A model generated the notes under the pieces. It was given only the letters and a program-made list of their open reading frames with translations. It was not told the DNA's origin and did no database searches. A stretch of 64,000 nucleotides of DNA from Anaerolineales bacterium (GTDB lineage Bacteria > Chloroflexota > Anaerolineae > Anaerolineales > Villigracilaceae), in the NCBI GenBank assembly GCA_015075725.1, contig JABTTV010000001.1, forward strand, positions 3,711,223-3,775,222. Direction: 5' to 3'. The translations under genes and the position numbers were made by a program. Shown in pieces: positions 1 to 9,110 of the stretch (the stretch's first letter is position 1; each line of letters starts with the position of its first letter).

Positions 1-1
1 A

Positions 2-919
2 AATCGTTCCGTCGCCCTCACCTACAATCAAACGACCTCGACCCGACCCACTTTCGACAACCTCGAAATCCTGCTAAAACAGATCGTGACCACATCCGAT
101 TTCGACGGGTTGATCGGTTTTTACTTGATGGACCTGCAAAACGGGCAGGAGATTCATTTTGCAATCAATAACAAACAGGAAATTTCCGTCGAACCGGATA
201 TTGCCTTCACTGCCTCGAGCACCATTAAACTCCCCATCCTGACCTCGTATCTGATCAACCGCGGCACCGAACTTGACGCGCAAACCATCGACGTCATCAC
301 CCGCGTCTTTCAAATTTCCGACAATTCCGCAACTGACTTGATCCTCGAGCGCATCGACCCGAACAATGGTCCCGTCATCGTGACACAAAATATGGAAGCC
401 ATTGGGCTGACCAGCACGTACATCAGCGGCATGTTCTTTCTAGGGGCGCCAAATCTCCTGCCTGGGCGGATAACCCCAGGCAACTCCCGCACGGATGTCT
501 TTACCGACCCCGATCCCTACTCTCAGACCACGCCATCTGAAATGGGCATCCTGGTCGCGGATATCTACCAGTGCGTTCAAACGGGAGGCGGCGCGCTTAT
601 TGCGGCATTTCCAAATCGAATCACGCCGTCCACCTGTCAAGCCATTATTGATTTCCTCGCTCTCGATAAATTTGGAGCATTGATTCAAGGCGGCGTGCCC
701 GATGGGACCCTGGTCCCTCACAAGCATGGCTTCGTGCTTTCGAGGGATGGCGTCATGCACGACATCAGCGATGTCGGCATTGTCTATTCCCCCGGTGGAA
801 ATTTCGTCCTCTCCATTTATACTTATCATCCCGTTCAAAACATCTGGGACATCACCAATCCCCTTGTGGTTAACCTGACGCAGGCTGTCTATAATTATTT
901 CAATATTGCAAGCCCATGA
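2..919 (+). CDS. Class A beta-lactamase-like serine hydrolase, 5'-truncated by window edge
   Basis: The reading frame is open from base 2, so the gene begins outside the window; the GTG at 86 is only the first start-like codon visible. The protein shows the serine beta-lactamase/transpeptidase signature: an SxxK motif (SSTIK, near bases 215-230), an SDN motif (317-325) and a KxG-like triad written HKHG (719-730) instead of the usual KTG. This order matches the beta-lactamase2 family, which includes both beta-lactamases and peptidoglycan- or peptide-processing hydrolases. The catalytic Ser, Lys and SDN are present, so it is probably active; the substrate cannot be told. A strong terminator follows, so it ends its own transcript. 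Any signal peptide lies upstream of the window. Confidence 0.8.
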   Translation, partial: NRSVALTYNQTTSTRPTFDNLEILLKQIVTTSDFDGLIGFYLMDLQNGQEIHFAINNKQEISVEPDIAFTASSTIKLPILTSYLINRGTELDAQTIDVITRVFQISDNSATDLILERIDPNNGPVIVTQNMEAIGLTSTYISGMFFLGAPNLLPGRITPGNSRTDVFTDPDPYSQTTPSEMGILVADIYQCVQTGGGALIAAFPNRITPSTCQAIIDFLALDKFGALIQGGVPDGTLVPHKHGFVLSRDGVMHDISDVGIVYSPGGNFVLSIYTYHPVQNIWDITNPLVVNLTQAVYNYFNIASP

Positions 920-921
920 CC

Positions 922-958
922 AACCCGCCCGATTTCACTTGAAAACGGGCGGGTTTTT
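922..958 (+). terminator. Intrinsic terminator after the serine hydrolase
   Basis: A 10-base stem (922-931 with 946-955) is GC-rich and runs into a short T tract. It starts 3 bases after the stop codon of the upstream gene. Confidence 0.85.
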
Positions 959-969
959 CCCACTTCGTA

Positions 970-981
970 TATAATTCAACC
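970..981 (+). promoter_or_regulatory. -10 box directly upstream of the zinc-ribbon gene (leaderless start)
   Basis: TATAAT occupies 970-975 and the ATG is at 982, a gap of 6 bases. Transcription would start at or next to the ATG. No convincing -35 is seen because that position lies in the preceding terminator. Confidence 0.6.
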
Positions 982-1683
982 ATGAGCGCCGCACTGGGAC
1001 TTTACCGACTTGGAGAGGTGGACAAGCATATCGATCGCGTCCGCACGCGGCTTGATAATATCCAAAAGACCCTCGACGATGATGCGGAGATGAAATCAGC
1101 CCGGCAACTTTACGAAAATGCCAACGGCGATTATCTGCAAGCCCAGCATGGGCTCAAAAACGCTGAACTCGATGTAGATAACTTGAGGATAAAGATCGAA
1201 CAGGCCGAAGCAAGTCTTTACAGCGGCTCCATCAAAAACCCCAAGGAACTTCAGGACCTTCAAAAGGATGTTGCCTCTCTAAAAAAACATCTGGCGACCC
1301 TTGAAGAACGACAATTGGAATCGATGCTTTTATCCGAAACGGCAACCACGAATTTGGAAAAGGCAAAGAATGACCTTGATCTTGTCCAGGCAAGGCTGGG
1401 GAACGATCACAAAAAGCTGATCGAGGAACAGACCGACCTGATTAGGCAGATGGAAAGCCTTGGCCAGGAGCGCGAGGCAGCGCTCGCCCCGATCGAAAGT
1501 CCGCTTCTGACCGTGTACGAAGACCTCCGCAAACAAAAACGCGGCGTGGCTGTGGCTGAAGTGGATGATGGAGCCTGCGCCGCCTGCGGTACGACAATCA
1601 ATGCAGCGCTTCAGCAGACTGCACGTTCGCAAAAGCAACTGGCACACTGTCCGTCCTGCGGTCGCATTCTGTTCGCAAGATAA
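982..1683 (+). CDS. Coiled-coil zinc-ribbon protein (COG1579/C4-type zinc ribbon family)
   Basis: This 233-residue protein has a long charged coiled coil (about residues 15-175) followed by a C-terminal C4 zinc ribbon with two CxxC pairs (CAACG and CPSCG, the latter near the C-terminus). This is the architecture of the widespread COG1579 family, suggested to bind nucleic acids or act in translation-related processes. The ATG at 982 is supported by the -10 box 6 bases upstream and by the lack of a Shine-Dalgarno sequence. The NACHT-HEAT gene follows after only 9 bases, so the two are probably co-transcribed. The function of the family is not firmly established. Confidence 0.8.
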   Translation: MSAALGLYRLGEVDKHIDRVRTRLDNIQKTLDDDAEMKSARQLYENANGDYLQAQHGLKNAELDVDNLRIKIEQAEASLYSGSIKNPKELQDLQKDVASLKKHLATLEERQLESMLLSETATTNLEKAKNDLDLVQARLGNDHKKLIEEQTDLIRQMESLGQEREAALAPIESPLLTVYEDLRKQKRGVAVAEVDDGACAACGTTINAALQQTARSQKQLAHCPSCGRILFAR

Positions 1684-1692
1684 ACCAGAGAA

Positions 1693-4227
1693 ATGATTTT
1701 CGATATCATCGACCCCATCTCCTTCCTGACCGGTTTCCTGACCGCAACCGTCCTGTGGTTTGTCATCAGCCGGTCGCGACCGCTGATCCTCGAACTGCGC
1801 CAAAATCTGAAGGAACAACGTGAAATTGCAAAATCACGCAAGACGAGCTCGGTCGAGGAAAATCACCGCAGGGTCACTTTGCGACGCGCGCAGGGATTGC
1901 ACCTTGCCGCCCAACTCTTCCCGTTGGACGAAATCCTCCAGGAGCCCGCTGTCCTTACCCCGCCGGCGCCTGTTGAACGCGGTGGAGCCTCCCGCTTCGA
2001 AGATGTCGTTACGCAAACCCTCCCCTATCTGCCGGCCTGGCCTGAAATTGCCGCTGCCTATCAACCTCATACACTGACACTCCCGCAAGCGCTAGCAGGC
2101 GGCGCAAACCTCGCGATCATCGGCCAACCCGGAATGGGAAAGACCGTCGCCTTGGCATACCTGGCGAGCCTCGCCGCTAATCGAAGCGAAAAATTGGGAC
2201 ATCTGCAGGACAAGGTCCCCTTCCACTTTCACGTCGCAGACTTGACCCTCCCGCCGAAGGATCCCAAAAAAATTCTCGAACCAATCATCGAAGCGGTCTC
2301 TGAAAATGCCCCGGTGTTCGATGCGGGGAAAATTCCCGCCTTCGTCCAAAACACGTTCAAAAGCGGAAATGCCATTCTTCTTGTAGACGGATTCGACGAA
2401 ATCACTTCTGACGAACAGAACCTCGTTTCCGAATTCTTCAAGGCTCTCCTCAAGGAAAACCCGAACCTCCGCATCGTAACAACGGGCGCTCCCGAACATT
2501 TGGACGGACTGATCATGCTCGAGTTCGTGCCCCTGGCCTTGTGCGCCTGGAACGAGAAATCGAATCAAAATTTCATCGCCCAGTGGGGTGAGTTGTGGAT
2601 GCGAACCGTCGCACTCGAAGCCTGGGCGCAAACGGGACCGGAACAAGTGGATCCGCTTCTCGTCAACTCCTGGTTGGGTTCTGAATCCATCAACCTTTCT
2701 CCCCTCGAGTTGACCTTGAAGGTCTGGGGCGCTTATGCCGGTGACAGTCTTGGGCCGCATGTGCTCGAAGCCATCGCCACGCATATTCGCCGCATCGCCC
2801 CCGCAAATACACCGATCGCCGCCCTGGAAACTCTCGCAATGCAATCGATCCTTAGCGCGAATCCGGTGTTCGATTCGCGCAAGGCGCGGGTGTGGGTGAA
2901 GTCATTCGAAGTGGTGGAAGAGGTCCCTGAAAGCGCACCAGCCCAAAGTCCGGAAGATGAGGCGCAAGGGGTGAATCCAAATACCGTATCGCGCACGAAG
3001 GTCGAGAGAATAACGACACCGACATCCGGGTTGTTGTCAAGAATGTCCGGCAGCGGCTTACTGGTATCCCACCCAAACAATCGAATGAGATTCGTTCACC
3101 TGGTTTTTGCAGGGTATCTTGCCGGACATGCCCTGACCACTTATGCCGCAGATGATACCCTGATCAACCAGAAGGATTGGCCGGGAAAATTCATGGCCAT
3201 GAGATATCTCGCAGCGCACGGCGACGCCAGCCGGTTTGTACAATACCTGTTGGGATTCTCCCGCCTGCCCATGCACCGGCCGCTGTTCGAAGCCGCGCGC
3301 TGGTTGAGGGATGCGCCCCGCAACGCACCCTGGCGTGGAAAGATGTTTGGAATGCTTGCCTCCATCCTGCAAACCGATGGAATCCCTCTTGGGTTGCGAG
3401 GACAGGCCATGGCTGCGTTCGTCTACAGCAACGACCCCAGTGCCGCAGCTTTGTTCAGGCAATTCGCAACATCCACTTCATTCGAACTCGTGCATCTTGC
3501 CGTTCTTGGGCTCGGCGCAGTTCGGGATGGCAAAGCCGTAAAAATTTTGCAAGGCGCATTGCAGGCTCCGAGTGTTTCAGTAAAACGCGCGGCATGCATG
3601 GCGCTTGTCGCCCTTGGAACCAACGAAGCTCTGGAGATCGTGGCGCAAGCCCTTCTCAATGGAGAAGAAGACGTCCGCCGTGCGGCAGGTGAGGCGCTTG
3701 CCAACGAGCCGTCTGAAGGCCACGAGATGTTGAAAGACGGCGTCACTCTCAACGATATTCTTCTGAGGCGCGCAGTAGTGTACGGCCTCGGCCGTGTCAA
3801 GGAAGACTGGGCAACCGAGCTACTGAAGAAGGTCCAAATCGACGACGACCAATGGGTGGTCCGTAATGCCGCCACCGAAGTTCTCGATATGCGGTTGAAA
3901 GGCGATTCTTATTCGCCTGTAAAACTCAAGCCGCCTTCCGACACACCGTGGCTGGTGGAATTTGCAGCGAAAAAAGGGGTCGGCGTTTCACCCGGTGTTC
4001 CTGCCACAGAAATACTTTTGGTGGCATTGAAGGATGAAAATCCGGATGTGCGTCTCGCATCGTTGCAATTCCTCAAGTTCACTCCTCAGGAGAATGTTTT
4101 GAAGCAGCTCTATGAAGCCATGTACACTGACGACCCCGAGTTGAGAGAATACACATTCAAAGTCCTCTGGGAGTTGGAGTCTGCGGGGATTAAACTCCCA
4201 ATTCCCTCCGATTATGGATTAGGTTGA
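1693..4227 (+). CDS. Membrane-anchored NACHT-type STAND ATPase with C-terminal HEAT repeats
   Basis: The 844-residue protein starts with one hydrophobic segment (about residues 6-25) and a short basic linker. A NACHT-like NTPase follows: Walker A IGQPGMGKT near residue 143 and Walker B ILLVDGFDE near 228. The helical region after it contains the FVHLVFAGYLAGH element (about 460-475) typical of NACHT winged-helix segments. From about residue 520 to the end there are HEAT-like alpha-helical repeats. STAND proteins of this layout are signal-activated switches, and some serve as anti-phage sensors. Here there is no toxic effector domain, and the neighbours are housekeeping-like. It is probably a membrane-tethered regulator; its ligand is unknown. 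It is co-directional with the gene before (9 bases) and after (1 base). Confidence 0.75.
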   Translation: MIFDIIDPISFLTGFLTATVLWFVISRSRPLILELRQNLKEQREIAKSRKTSSVEENHRRVTLRRAQGLHLAAQLFPLDEILQEPAVLTPPAPVERGGASRFEDVVTQTLPYLPAWPEIAAAYQPHTLTLPQALAGGANLAIIGQPGMGKTVALAYLASLAANRSEKLGHLQDKVPFHFHVADLTLPPKDPKKILEPIIEAVSENAPVFDAGKIPAFVQNTFKSGNAILLVDGFDEITSDEQNLVSEFFKALLKENPNLRIVTTGAPEHLDGLIMLEFVPLALCAWNEKSNQNFIAQWGELWMRTVALEAWAQTGPEQVDPLLVNSWLGSESINLSPLELTLKVWGAYAGDSLGPHVLEAIATHIRRIAPANTPIAALETLAMQSILSANPVFDSRKARVWVKSFEVVEEVPESAPAQSPEDEAQGVNPNTVSRTKVERITTPTSGLLSRMSGSGLLVSHPNNRMRFVHLVFAGYLAGHALTTYAADDTLINQKDWPGKFMAMRYLAAHGDASRFVQYLLGFSRLPMHRPLFEAARWLRDAPRNAPWRGKMFGMLASILQTDGIPLGLRGQAMAAFVYSNDPSAAALFRQFATSTSFELVHLAVLGLGAVRDGKAVKILQGALQAPSVSVKRAACMALVALGTNEALEIVAQALLNGEEDVRRAAGEALANEPSEGHEMLKDGVTLNDILLRRAVVYGLGRVKEDWATELLKKVQIDDDQWVVRNAATEVLDMRLKGDSYSPVKLKPPSDTPWLVEFAAKKGVGVSPGVPATEILLVALKDENPDVRLASLQFLKFTPQENVLKQLYEAMYTDDPELREYTFKVLWELESAGIKLPIPSDYGLG

Positions 4228-4228
4228 T

Positions 4229-5581
4229 ATGTTGATCACAAATGCGAATCTCATCACCTGGGAATCTCCCAACCGTGTGTTTGCCAATCATGCCATATTG
4301 ATCGAAGGCGGGCGGATCAAAGAGGTCGGCACTACACGCTCGCTCGCGACCAAACACCCCAAGGTAAAGCAATTCGACGCGAAGGATCAATATGTGATGC
4401 CCGGGGGTATTTGCGCCCATACACATTACTACGGCGCATTCGCCCGCGGCATGGCGATTCCCGGTCCCGCGCCGAGGGACTTTCCCGATATCCTGAGAAA
4501 ATTATGGTGGCCGCTCGACCGTTCCCTCGATGCAGAGGGAGTCCGGTATTCTGCCCTGGTCTGCCTAGTGGACGCGATCAAGCACGGGTCGACGACGCTG
4601 ATCGACCATCACGCCTCCCCCAATTTCATCGACGGTTCGTTGGATGTCATTGCAGACGCTGTGGACAAAAGCGGTTTACGCAGCGTGCTTTGTTATGAAG
4701 TGACAGACCGCGACGGAAATGAAAAAGCAAATGCCGGGATCGAAGAGAATGTGCGATTCATAAAGCGCCTCGCCTCGAACCCGCACCCGAGGTTGTCTGC
4801 CGCTTTCGGGCTCCATGCCAGTCTGACGCTTTCCGGTACGACCTTGCAAGCCTGCGCCTCCTCCATACCGGAAGGAACCGGTTTTCACATCCACACTGCC
4901 GAGCACGAATCGGACGAATACGACAGCCTGCAAAAATCAGGCATGCGCGTGATCGACCGCCTGCAAAAACACGGCATCCTTGGACCGAACACCATCGCCG
5001 CTCACGGCGTTCATTTCGATGCGCGTGAAATGGAGATTCTGAAAGAAACCGGGACCTGGCTATCCCACCAACCACGATCGAACATGAACAACGGCGTGGG
5101 AACGGCGCAGATCGAATCCATGCTCAGGCTTGGAATTAAGGTATGCCTCGGGAACGACGGTTTCTCGAATTCCATATGGGACGACTGGAAAGCGGCGTAC
5201 CTTCTCCATAAAATCGAACACCGCGACCCGCGCCGCATGGGCGGATTCGACGTCCAGCAAATGGCAGCGTATAACAACGCAGCTCTCGCTCAAGTCTTCT
5301 TTCCAGACGCGCCGATCGGGCAGATCAAACCCGGCGCAGCTGCCGACCTAATCTTCGTGGACTACCACCCTTTTACACCGCTCACAGACGGAAACCTCCC
5401 CTGGCATATCATCTTCGGTTTCCAGCAAAGCATGGTGACATCCACCATGGTCGATGGAAAGTTCCTGATGAAAGACCGCGAACTCATCACCCTTGATGAG
5501 GCAGAGATCGCCGCTCGCGCAAGGGAGATCGCCCCGCGCATTTGGAAGAAATACGAAGAAGAAGTAGCCAGAGTATCCTGA
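4229..5581 (+). CDS. SsnA-like amidohydrolase (paralog 1)
   Basis: A 450-residue metal-dependent amidohydrolase of the SsnA/chlorohydrolase/guanine deaminase branch. Metal and catalytic residues are visible: HTH early in the barrel (CAHTHYYG, about residue 65), HIHTAE (the HxAE motif), AHGVHF and the GNDGF aspartate. The family deaminates or hydrolyses N-heterocycles; in gut bacteria ssnA sits with purine-degrading genes. A closely similar paralog lies at 12677-14005. The start is 2 bases after the stop of the NACHT-HEAT gene, and the F420:NADP reductase gene follows after 15 bases, so it probably heads or joins the F420 operon. The substrate is not determinable from sequence. Confidence 0.8.
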   Translation: MLITNANLITWESPNRVFANHAILIEGGRIKEVGTTRSLATKHPKVKQFDAKDQYVMPGGICAHTHYYGAFARGMAIPGPAPRDFPDILRKLWWPLDRSLDAEGVRYSALVCLVDAIKHGSTTLIDHHASPNFIDGSLDVIADAVDKSGLRSVLCYEVTDRDGNEKANAGIEENVRFIKRLASNPHPRLSAAFGLHASLTLSGTTLQACASSIPEGTGFHIHTAEHESDEYDSLQKSGMRVIDRLQKHGILGPNTIAAHGVHFDAREMEILKETGTWLSHQPRSNMNNGVGTAQIESMLRLGIKVCLGNDGFSNSIWDDWKAAYLLHKIEHRDPRRMGGFDVQQMAAYNNAALAQVFFPDAPIGQIKPGAAADLIFVDYHPFTPLTDGNLPWHIIFGFQQSMVTSTMVDGKFLMKDRELITLDEAEIAARAREIAPRIWKKYEEEVARVS

Positions 5582-5596
5582 CAATCGGAGATCGTT

Positions 5597-6292
5597 ATGG
5601 AAGAAACCCAGTTGCTATTAAAAATTGCCATCCTCGGCGGAACCGGAAAGGAAGGTTCAGGGTTGGCGTTGCGTTGGGCGCGCGCCGGATATTTCGTCAT
5701 CATCGGTTCCCGATCCGCCGAACGCGCCGACCAGTCTGCTTATGAGATCAACCAACAATTAGGGATGCTGAACACCCAGGGAATGGATAATGAGTCCGCC
5801 TGCCGCGCGGCGGACATTGTCGTTCTTACCGTCCCGCCTGAGGCGCAAATCCATACACTTGAAAAAGTGAAAGACGTGCTCGCGGGAAAAATCCTGGTGG
5901 ATGCCACAGCCCGGGTGGACGCAAAAGACCCCAAACCGCCCGCGGGGCGTTCAGCTGCGCGTGAGGCGCAAGACCTGCTCGGTTCCGAAGTGCGCGTCGT
6001 GGCTGCTTTCCAAAATGTGCCCGCCCATGCCCTGAAAAAACTGGATTCAGAACTGGCGAGCGACGTCATGGTCTGCGGCGATGACCCTGATGCGCGCGCA
6101 CAAGTGGTGAAACTTGCCGAGGCGGCGGGGATGCAGGCGTACGAAGCGGGAGGGCTGGATAACGGCATTATTGTCGAAGGGCTCACCGCGCTCATCATCG
6201 CCATGAACAAACGCTATAAATCCAAGGTAGGCGGGATTCGCGTCAGCGGAATAAACAAAGAGAGCGAATCATCCGAACAGAATAAAAAATAA
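5597..6292 (+). CDS. npdG: NADPH-dependent F420 reductase (F420:NADP oxidoreductase)
   Basis: This 231-residue protein begins with the Rossmann fingerprint ILGGTGKEGSGLALRWA, typical of NpdG/Fno, which moves hydride between F420 and NADP. The conserved GSRSAERA loop, which in this family contacts the NADP phosphate, is present near residue 40. The C-terminal helical part is of ordinary length, with a short charged tail. The start at 5597 follows a GGAGA ribosome site. The identity is reinforced by the next gene, cofE, which starts one base after this stop codon, and by the rest of the F420 island. Confidence 0.85.
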   Translation: MEETQLLLKIAILGGTGKEGSGLALRWARAGYFVIIGSRSAERADQSAYEINQQLGMLNTQGMDNESACRAADIVVLTVPPEAQIHTLEKVKDVLAGKILVDATARVDAKDPKPPAGRSAAREAQDLLGSEVRVVAAFQNVPAHALKKLDSELASDVMVCGDDPDARAQVVKLAEAAGMQAYEAGGLDNGIIVEGLTALIIAMNKRYKSKVGGIRVSGINKESESSEQNKK

Positions 6293-6293
6293 A

Positions 6294-7064
6294 GTGTCGC
6301 AACTCGTTCTCACCCCCCTGAAGAATATCCCGCTCATCCGCCAAGGCGACAACCTGGCGGATATTCTTGTTAATGCCCTGCCAGATACGGATCTGGAATT
6401 AAGAAATAATGATATTTTTGTCGTTGCCCAGAAGATCATCAGCAAATCCGAGGGGCGGATGGTCAACCTTGCAGACATCACCCCTTCTTCCCGCGCAATG
6501 GAACTCGTGCCGCAGGTTGAAAAGGATCCGCGCCTCATCGAATTGATCCTGAGGGAAAGCAAAGAAGTGATGCGGGTGCGCAAGGATGTCATCGTTGTCG
6601 AACATCGCCTTGGGTTTGTGTGCGCAAACGCGGGAATCGACCATTCCAATGTAAAAGGCGAAGGGAATGTCGATGAGGAATACGTCCTGCTCCTGCCGCA
6701 GGACCCGGATGCATCCGCACAGAAATTAAGGTACGAGATCAAACAATTAGCGAATAAGGATGTCGGCGTAATGATCATCGACTCGCACGGGCGTGCATGG
6801 CGCAACGGGACAGTCGGGATTTGCATCGGTTTGAGCGGAATCCCCGCCCTTGTGGACGAAAGAGGCTGGAAGGACCTTTTTGGGTACACCCTCAAAGCCA
6901 CCGTCGTCGGGGTGGCGGATGAACTCGCCGCCGCCGCTTCCCTCGTGATGGGTCAAGCCGCCGAAGGCACACCCGTCATTCATGCGCGGGGCTTTCCCTA
7001 TCCCCTTGGTGACGGCTCACTCAAGGAACTCATCCGTCCCAAAAAAATGGATATGTTCCGTTGA
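6294..7064 (+). CDS. cofE: F420-0:gamma-glutamyl ligase
   Basis: CofE adds the glutamate tail to F420-0 using GTP. The 256-residue product has the family hallmarks: an N-terminal IPLIRQGDNLADIL segment, VVAQKIISKSEG, the metal and nucleotide region IDSHGRAWRNG near residue 160, and a C-terminal GFPYPLGDGS-like segment. The length equals stand-alone CofE; the C-terminal nitroreductase domain found in mycobacterial FbiB is absent, and a separate nitroreductase gene lies downstream instead. The start is GTG at 6294, one base after the npdG stop, so translation is probably coupled. A 121-base gap separates it from the next gene. Confidence 0.88.
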   Translation: MSQLVLTPLKNIPLIRQGDNLADILVNALPDTDLELRNNDIFVVAQKIISKSEGRMVNLADITPSSRAMELVPQVEKDPRLIELILRESKEVMRVRKDVIVVEHRLGFVCANAGIDHSNVKGEGNVDEEYVLLLPQDPDASAQKLRYEIKQLANKDVGVMIIDSHGRAWRNGTVGICIGLSGIPALVDERGWKDLFGYTLKATVVGVADELAAAASLVMGQAAEGTPVIHARGFPYPLGDGSLKELIRPKKMDMFR

Positions 7065-7185
7065 ATAAAGCTAGACGGGCTGCCGGCACATCCCCGCAAT
7101 CATAGGCAAATCGTATGGTATTGCTAACGCAAATCTAATTCGGGATTGATATAAGAAAAAAGCATCAACGCATCAACGGAGTCTC

Positions 7186-7578
7186 ATGCCTTTCCCCGAA
7201 AAATTCCTCGATCTTTTCGACCCAAAGTCCAAAGCCATATTATTTCTCGCCACCGTCAACTCGGAAGGTATTCCACAAGTCACCCCGGTCTGGTTCGACC
7301 ACGATGGCGAACACATCCTTATCAACACAAATGAAGGGCGCGTAAAAGACCGCAACATGAAAAACCAGCCCGATGTCGCCATGGCGATCCAGGACCCGAA
7401 CGATCCCTATCGGTATCTTGGGATTCGCGGCAGGGTCGTATCCTTCACACGCGAAGGCGCCGACGAACACATCCACAAGCTCTCGATGCGTTACCACAAC
7501 AAGCCCTGGAAATACCGCGAAGGACAGAAGCGGATCATATTCAAGATCGAACCGGTTTCCTTTGACGAACACGATTGA
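7186..7578 (+). CDS. PPOX-class F420-dependent enzyme (flavin/deazaflavin split-barrel)
   Basis: A 130-residue split-barrel protein of the pyridoxamine-phosphate-oxidase-like superfamily, in the subset that uses F420 in F420-making bacteria. Typical segments are LATVNSEGIPQVTPVWF near the N-terminus and NTNEGRVKDRNM, where basic residues contact the cofactor phosphate. The surrounding F420 genes make F420 more likely than FMN, but no experiment supports that here. Start ATG 7186 has a weak GGAG site; a TATAAG-like -10 lies at about 7150. The nitroreductase gene starts inside its 3' end in another frame, so the two are co-translated. Confidence 0.75.
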   Translation: MPFPEKFLDLFDPKSKAILFLATVNSEGIPQVTPVWFDHDGEHILINTNEGRVKDRNMKNQPDVAMAIQDPNDPYRYLGIRGRVVSFTREGADEHIHKLSMRYHNKPWKYREGQKRIIFKIEPVSFDEHD

Positions 7579-8197
7579 CCTGCTCACTTTTTTGCGGACC
7601 CGCCGCTCCGTCCGCCGCTTCAAACCGGACCCGGTACCCGATTCGGTCATCCGCGAGATTCTCCACGCTGCAACCTTCGCTCCCTCCGCCCACAACCGCC
7701 AACCCTGGCGCTTCGTCGTTTTGACCGATCAGAGGATGAAAACCAGCCTCGCCCGCGCCATGGAAGCGGAATTCGCACGAGACCTCGAAAAAGACGGTCT
7801 TTCCAGCGAAACAATAAAAAAACGACTCGATCGTTCCCGTGAAAGGATGACAAACGCCCCAGTTGTCATCCTGCTTTGCGTGGACATGACCGAAATGGAT
7901 GTCTACCCCGATTCCAACCGCAGGAAAGCCGAATACATCATCGCAACGCAATCTGCGGCGAATGCAGGGATGCAGCTGCTCCTTGCGGCTCATGCAGAGG
8001 GGCTTGGCGGGGTCTGGGTGTGCAGTCCGATGTTTGCGCAGAAAACGGTCCAAGAGGCTTTGAATATTTCCTTAGCCTGGGAACCTCAAGCGATGATCCT
8101 GCTGGGCTATCCGCTTGAAATCCCGGCAGCGCGAGATAGAAAGCCATTGGATGAAATTACCAAATTCATAACTGACATCGAAGCGAAAATACCATGA
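7562..8197 (+). CDS. Stand-alone nitroreductase, probable FbiB C-domain equivalent (dehydro-F420-0 reductase)
   Basis: The product (about 211 residues from TTG 7562) is an FMN nitroreductase: RTRRSVRRFKPDPVP at the N-terminus, then FAPSAHNRQPWRF, a GGVWV segment and a C-terminal LGYP. No ATG lies upstream in frame near the family N-terminus, so the TTG overlapping the previous gene by 17 bases is the best start. In mycobacterial FbiB a nitroreductase domain fused to CofE reduces dehydro-F420-0, made when the pathway uses phosphoenolpyruvate. Here the domain is encoded separately between F420 genes and overlaps cofD by 4 bases (ATGA), which supports the same role. Another flavin reductase function cannot be excluded. 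Confidence 0.7.
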   Translation: MTNTIDLLTFLRTRRSVRRFKPDPVPDSVIREILHAATFAPSAHNRQPWRFVVLTDQRMKTSLARAMEAEFARDLEKDGLSSETIKKRLDRSRERMTNAPVVILLCVDMTEMDVYPDSNRRKAEYIIATQSAANAGMQLLLAAHAEGLGGVWVCSPMFAQKTVQEALNISLAWEPQAMILLGYPLEIPAARDRKPLDEITKFITDIEAKIP

Positions 8198-9108
8198 ATA
8201 TCGTCGCACTTGCAGGCGGAGTCGGCGGCGCGAAACTCGCGCACGGGCTGGCGCAATCCCTTAAAGCGGAGGAATTAACCATAATCGTCAACACCGGCGA
8301 CGATTTCGAACACCTGGGTTTGTATATCTGCCCGGATCTCGACACGGTTTGTTATACGCTGGCAGGGCTGGCAAACCCAGAAACAGGATGGGGGCGCGCC
8401 GGTGAAACCTGGAATTTCATGGAGAATCTCGAAAAACTAGGCGGAGCATCCTGGTTTCGCCTGGGCGATAAGGACATGGCGACCCACCTCGAGCGTTCAC
8501 GCAAACTAAAAGAAGGCGAATCTCTTTCGCAAATCACGGAAGATTTTTGCGCCGCATGGGGTATAAAACTCAAAGTTCTACCGATGTCAGACTCGCCAGT
8601 GCGGACGATGGTTAATACCGATGAGGGCGAATTGGCTTTTCAGGAGTACTTTGTCCACAGACGGTGCGAACCCAGGGTCAAAGGTTTCAGGTTTGACGGA
8701 GTCTACGGAGCGGGCCCCTCATCGGGCGCGAAAGAAGCGCTCGATTCGGCGGACGCGGTCATTATCTGCCCGTCGAATCCCTGGGTGAGCATCGATCCGA
8801 TCCTCAAGGTCGTCAAGGAAATAAATAAACCAGTCGTCGCCATCTCCCCCATCATCGGCGGGACCGCGGTAAAAGGACCCGCCGCCAAAATGTACGCTGA
8901 AATGGGAATCGAACCTTCGGCGCTGGCTGTCGCAAGCCATTATCGCAACATCGCTTCGGGCTTTGTGTTAGATAATATGGACCGGGAGTTGGATGCCGGG
9001 ATCAAAAATATAATAATGAAAACACTCGTCACAGATACGCTCATGAAAACCGCTGAAGACCGTGTGCGGCTGGCGAAGGATGTGCTACACTTTATCGGGA
9101 GTCTATAA
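8194..9108 (+). CDS. cofD: 2-phospho-L-lactate (or enolpyruvyl) transferase CofD/FbiA
   Basis: CofD joins the activated lactyl or enolpyruvyl moiety to the deazaflavin Fo. The 304-residue protein opens with the signature ALAGGVGGAKLAHGL, followed by VNTGDDFEHLGLYICPDLDT and WFRLGDKDMATHLERS, all diagnostic for CofD/FbiA. Later come CPSNPWVSIDPIL and SPIIGG, which form the nucleotide site. It overlaps the nitroreductase by ATGA and is followed by cofC after 2 bases. The Fo synthase genes (cofG/cofH or fbiC) are not in the window, so they must be elsewhere. Confidence 0.93.
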   Translation: MNIVALAGGVGGAKLAHGLAQSLKAEELTIIVNTGDDFEHLGLYICPDLDTVCYTLAGLANPETGWGRAGETWNFMENLEKLGGASWFRLGDKDMATHLERSRKLKEGESLSQITEDFCAAWGIKLKVLPMSDSPVRTMVNTDEGELAFQEYFVHRRCEPRVKGFRFDGVYGAGPSSGAKEALDSADAVIICPSNPWVSIDPILKVVKEINKPVVAISPIIGGTAVKGPAAKMYAEMGIEPSALAVASHYRNIASGFVLDNMDRELDAGIKNIIMKTLVTDTLMKTAEDRVRLAKDVLHFIGSL

Positions 9109-9110
9109 CC

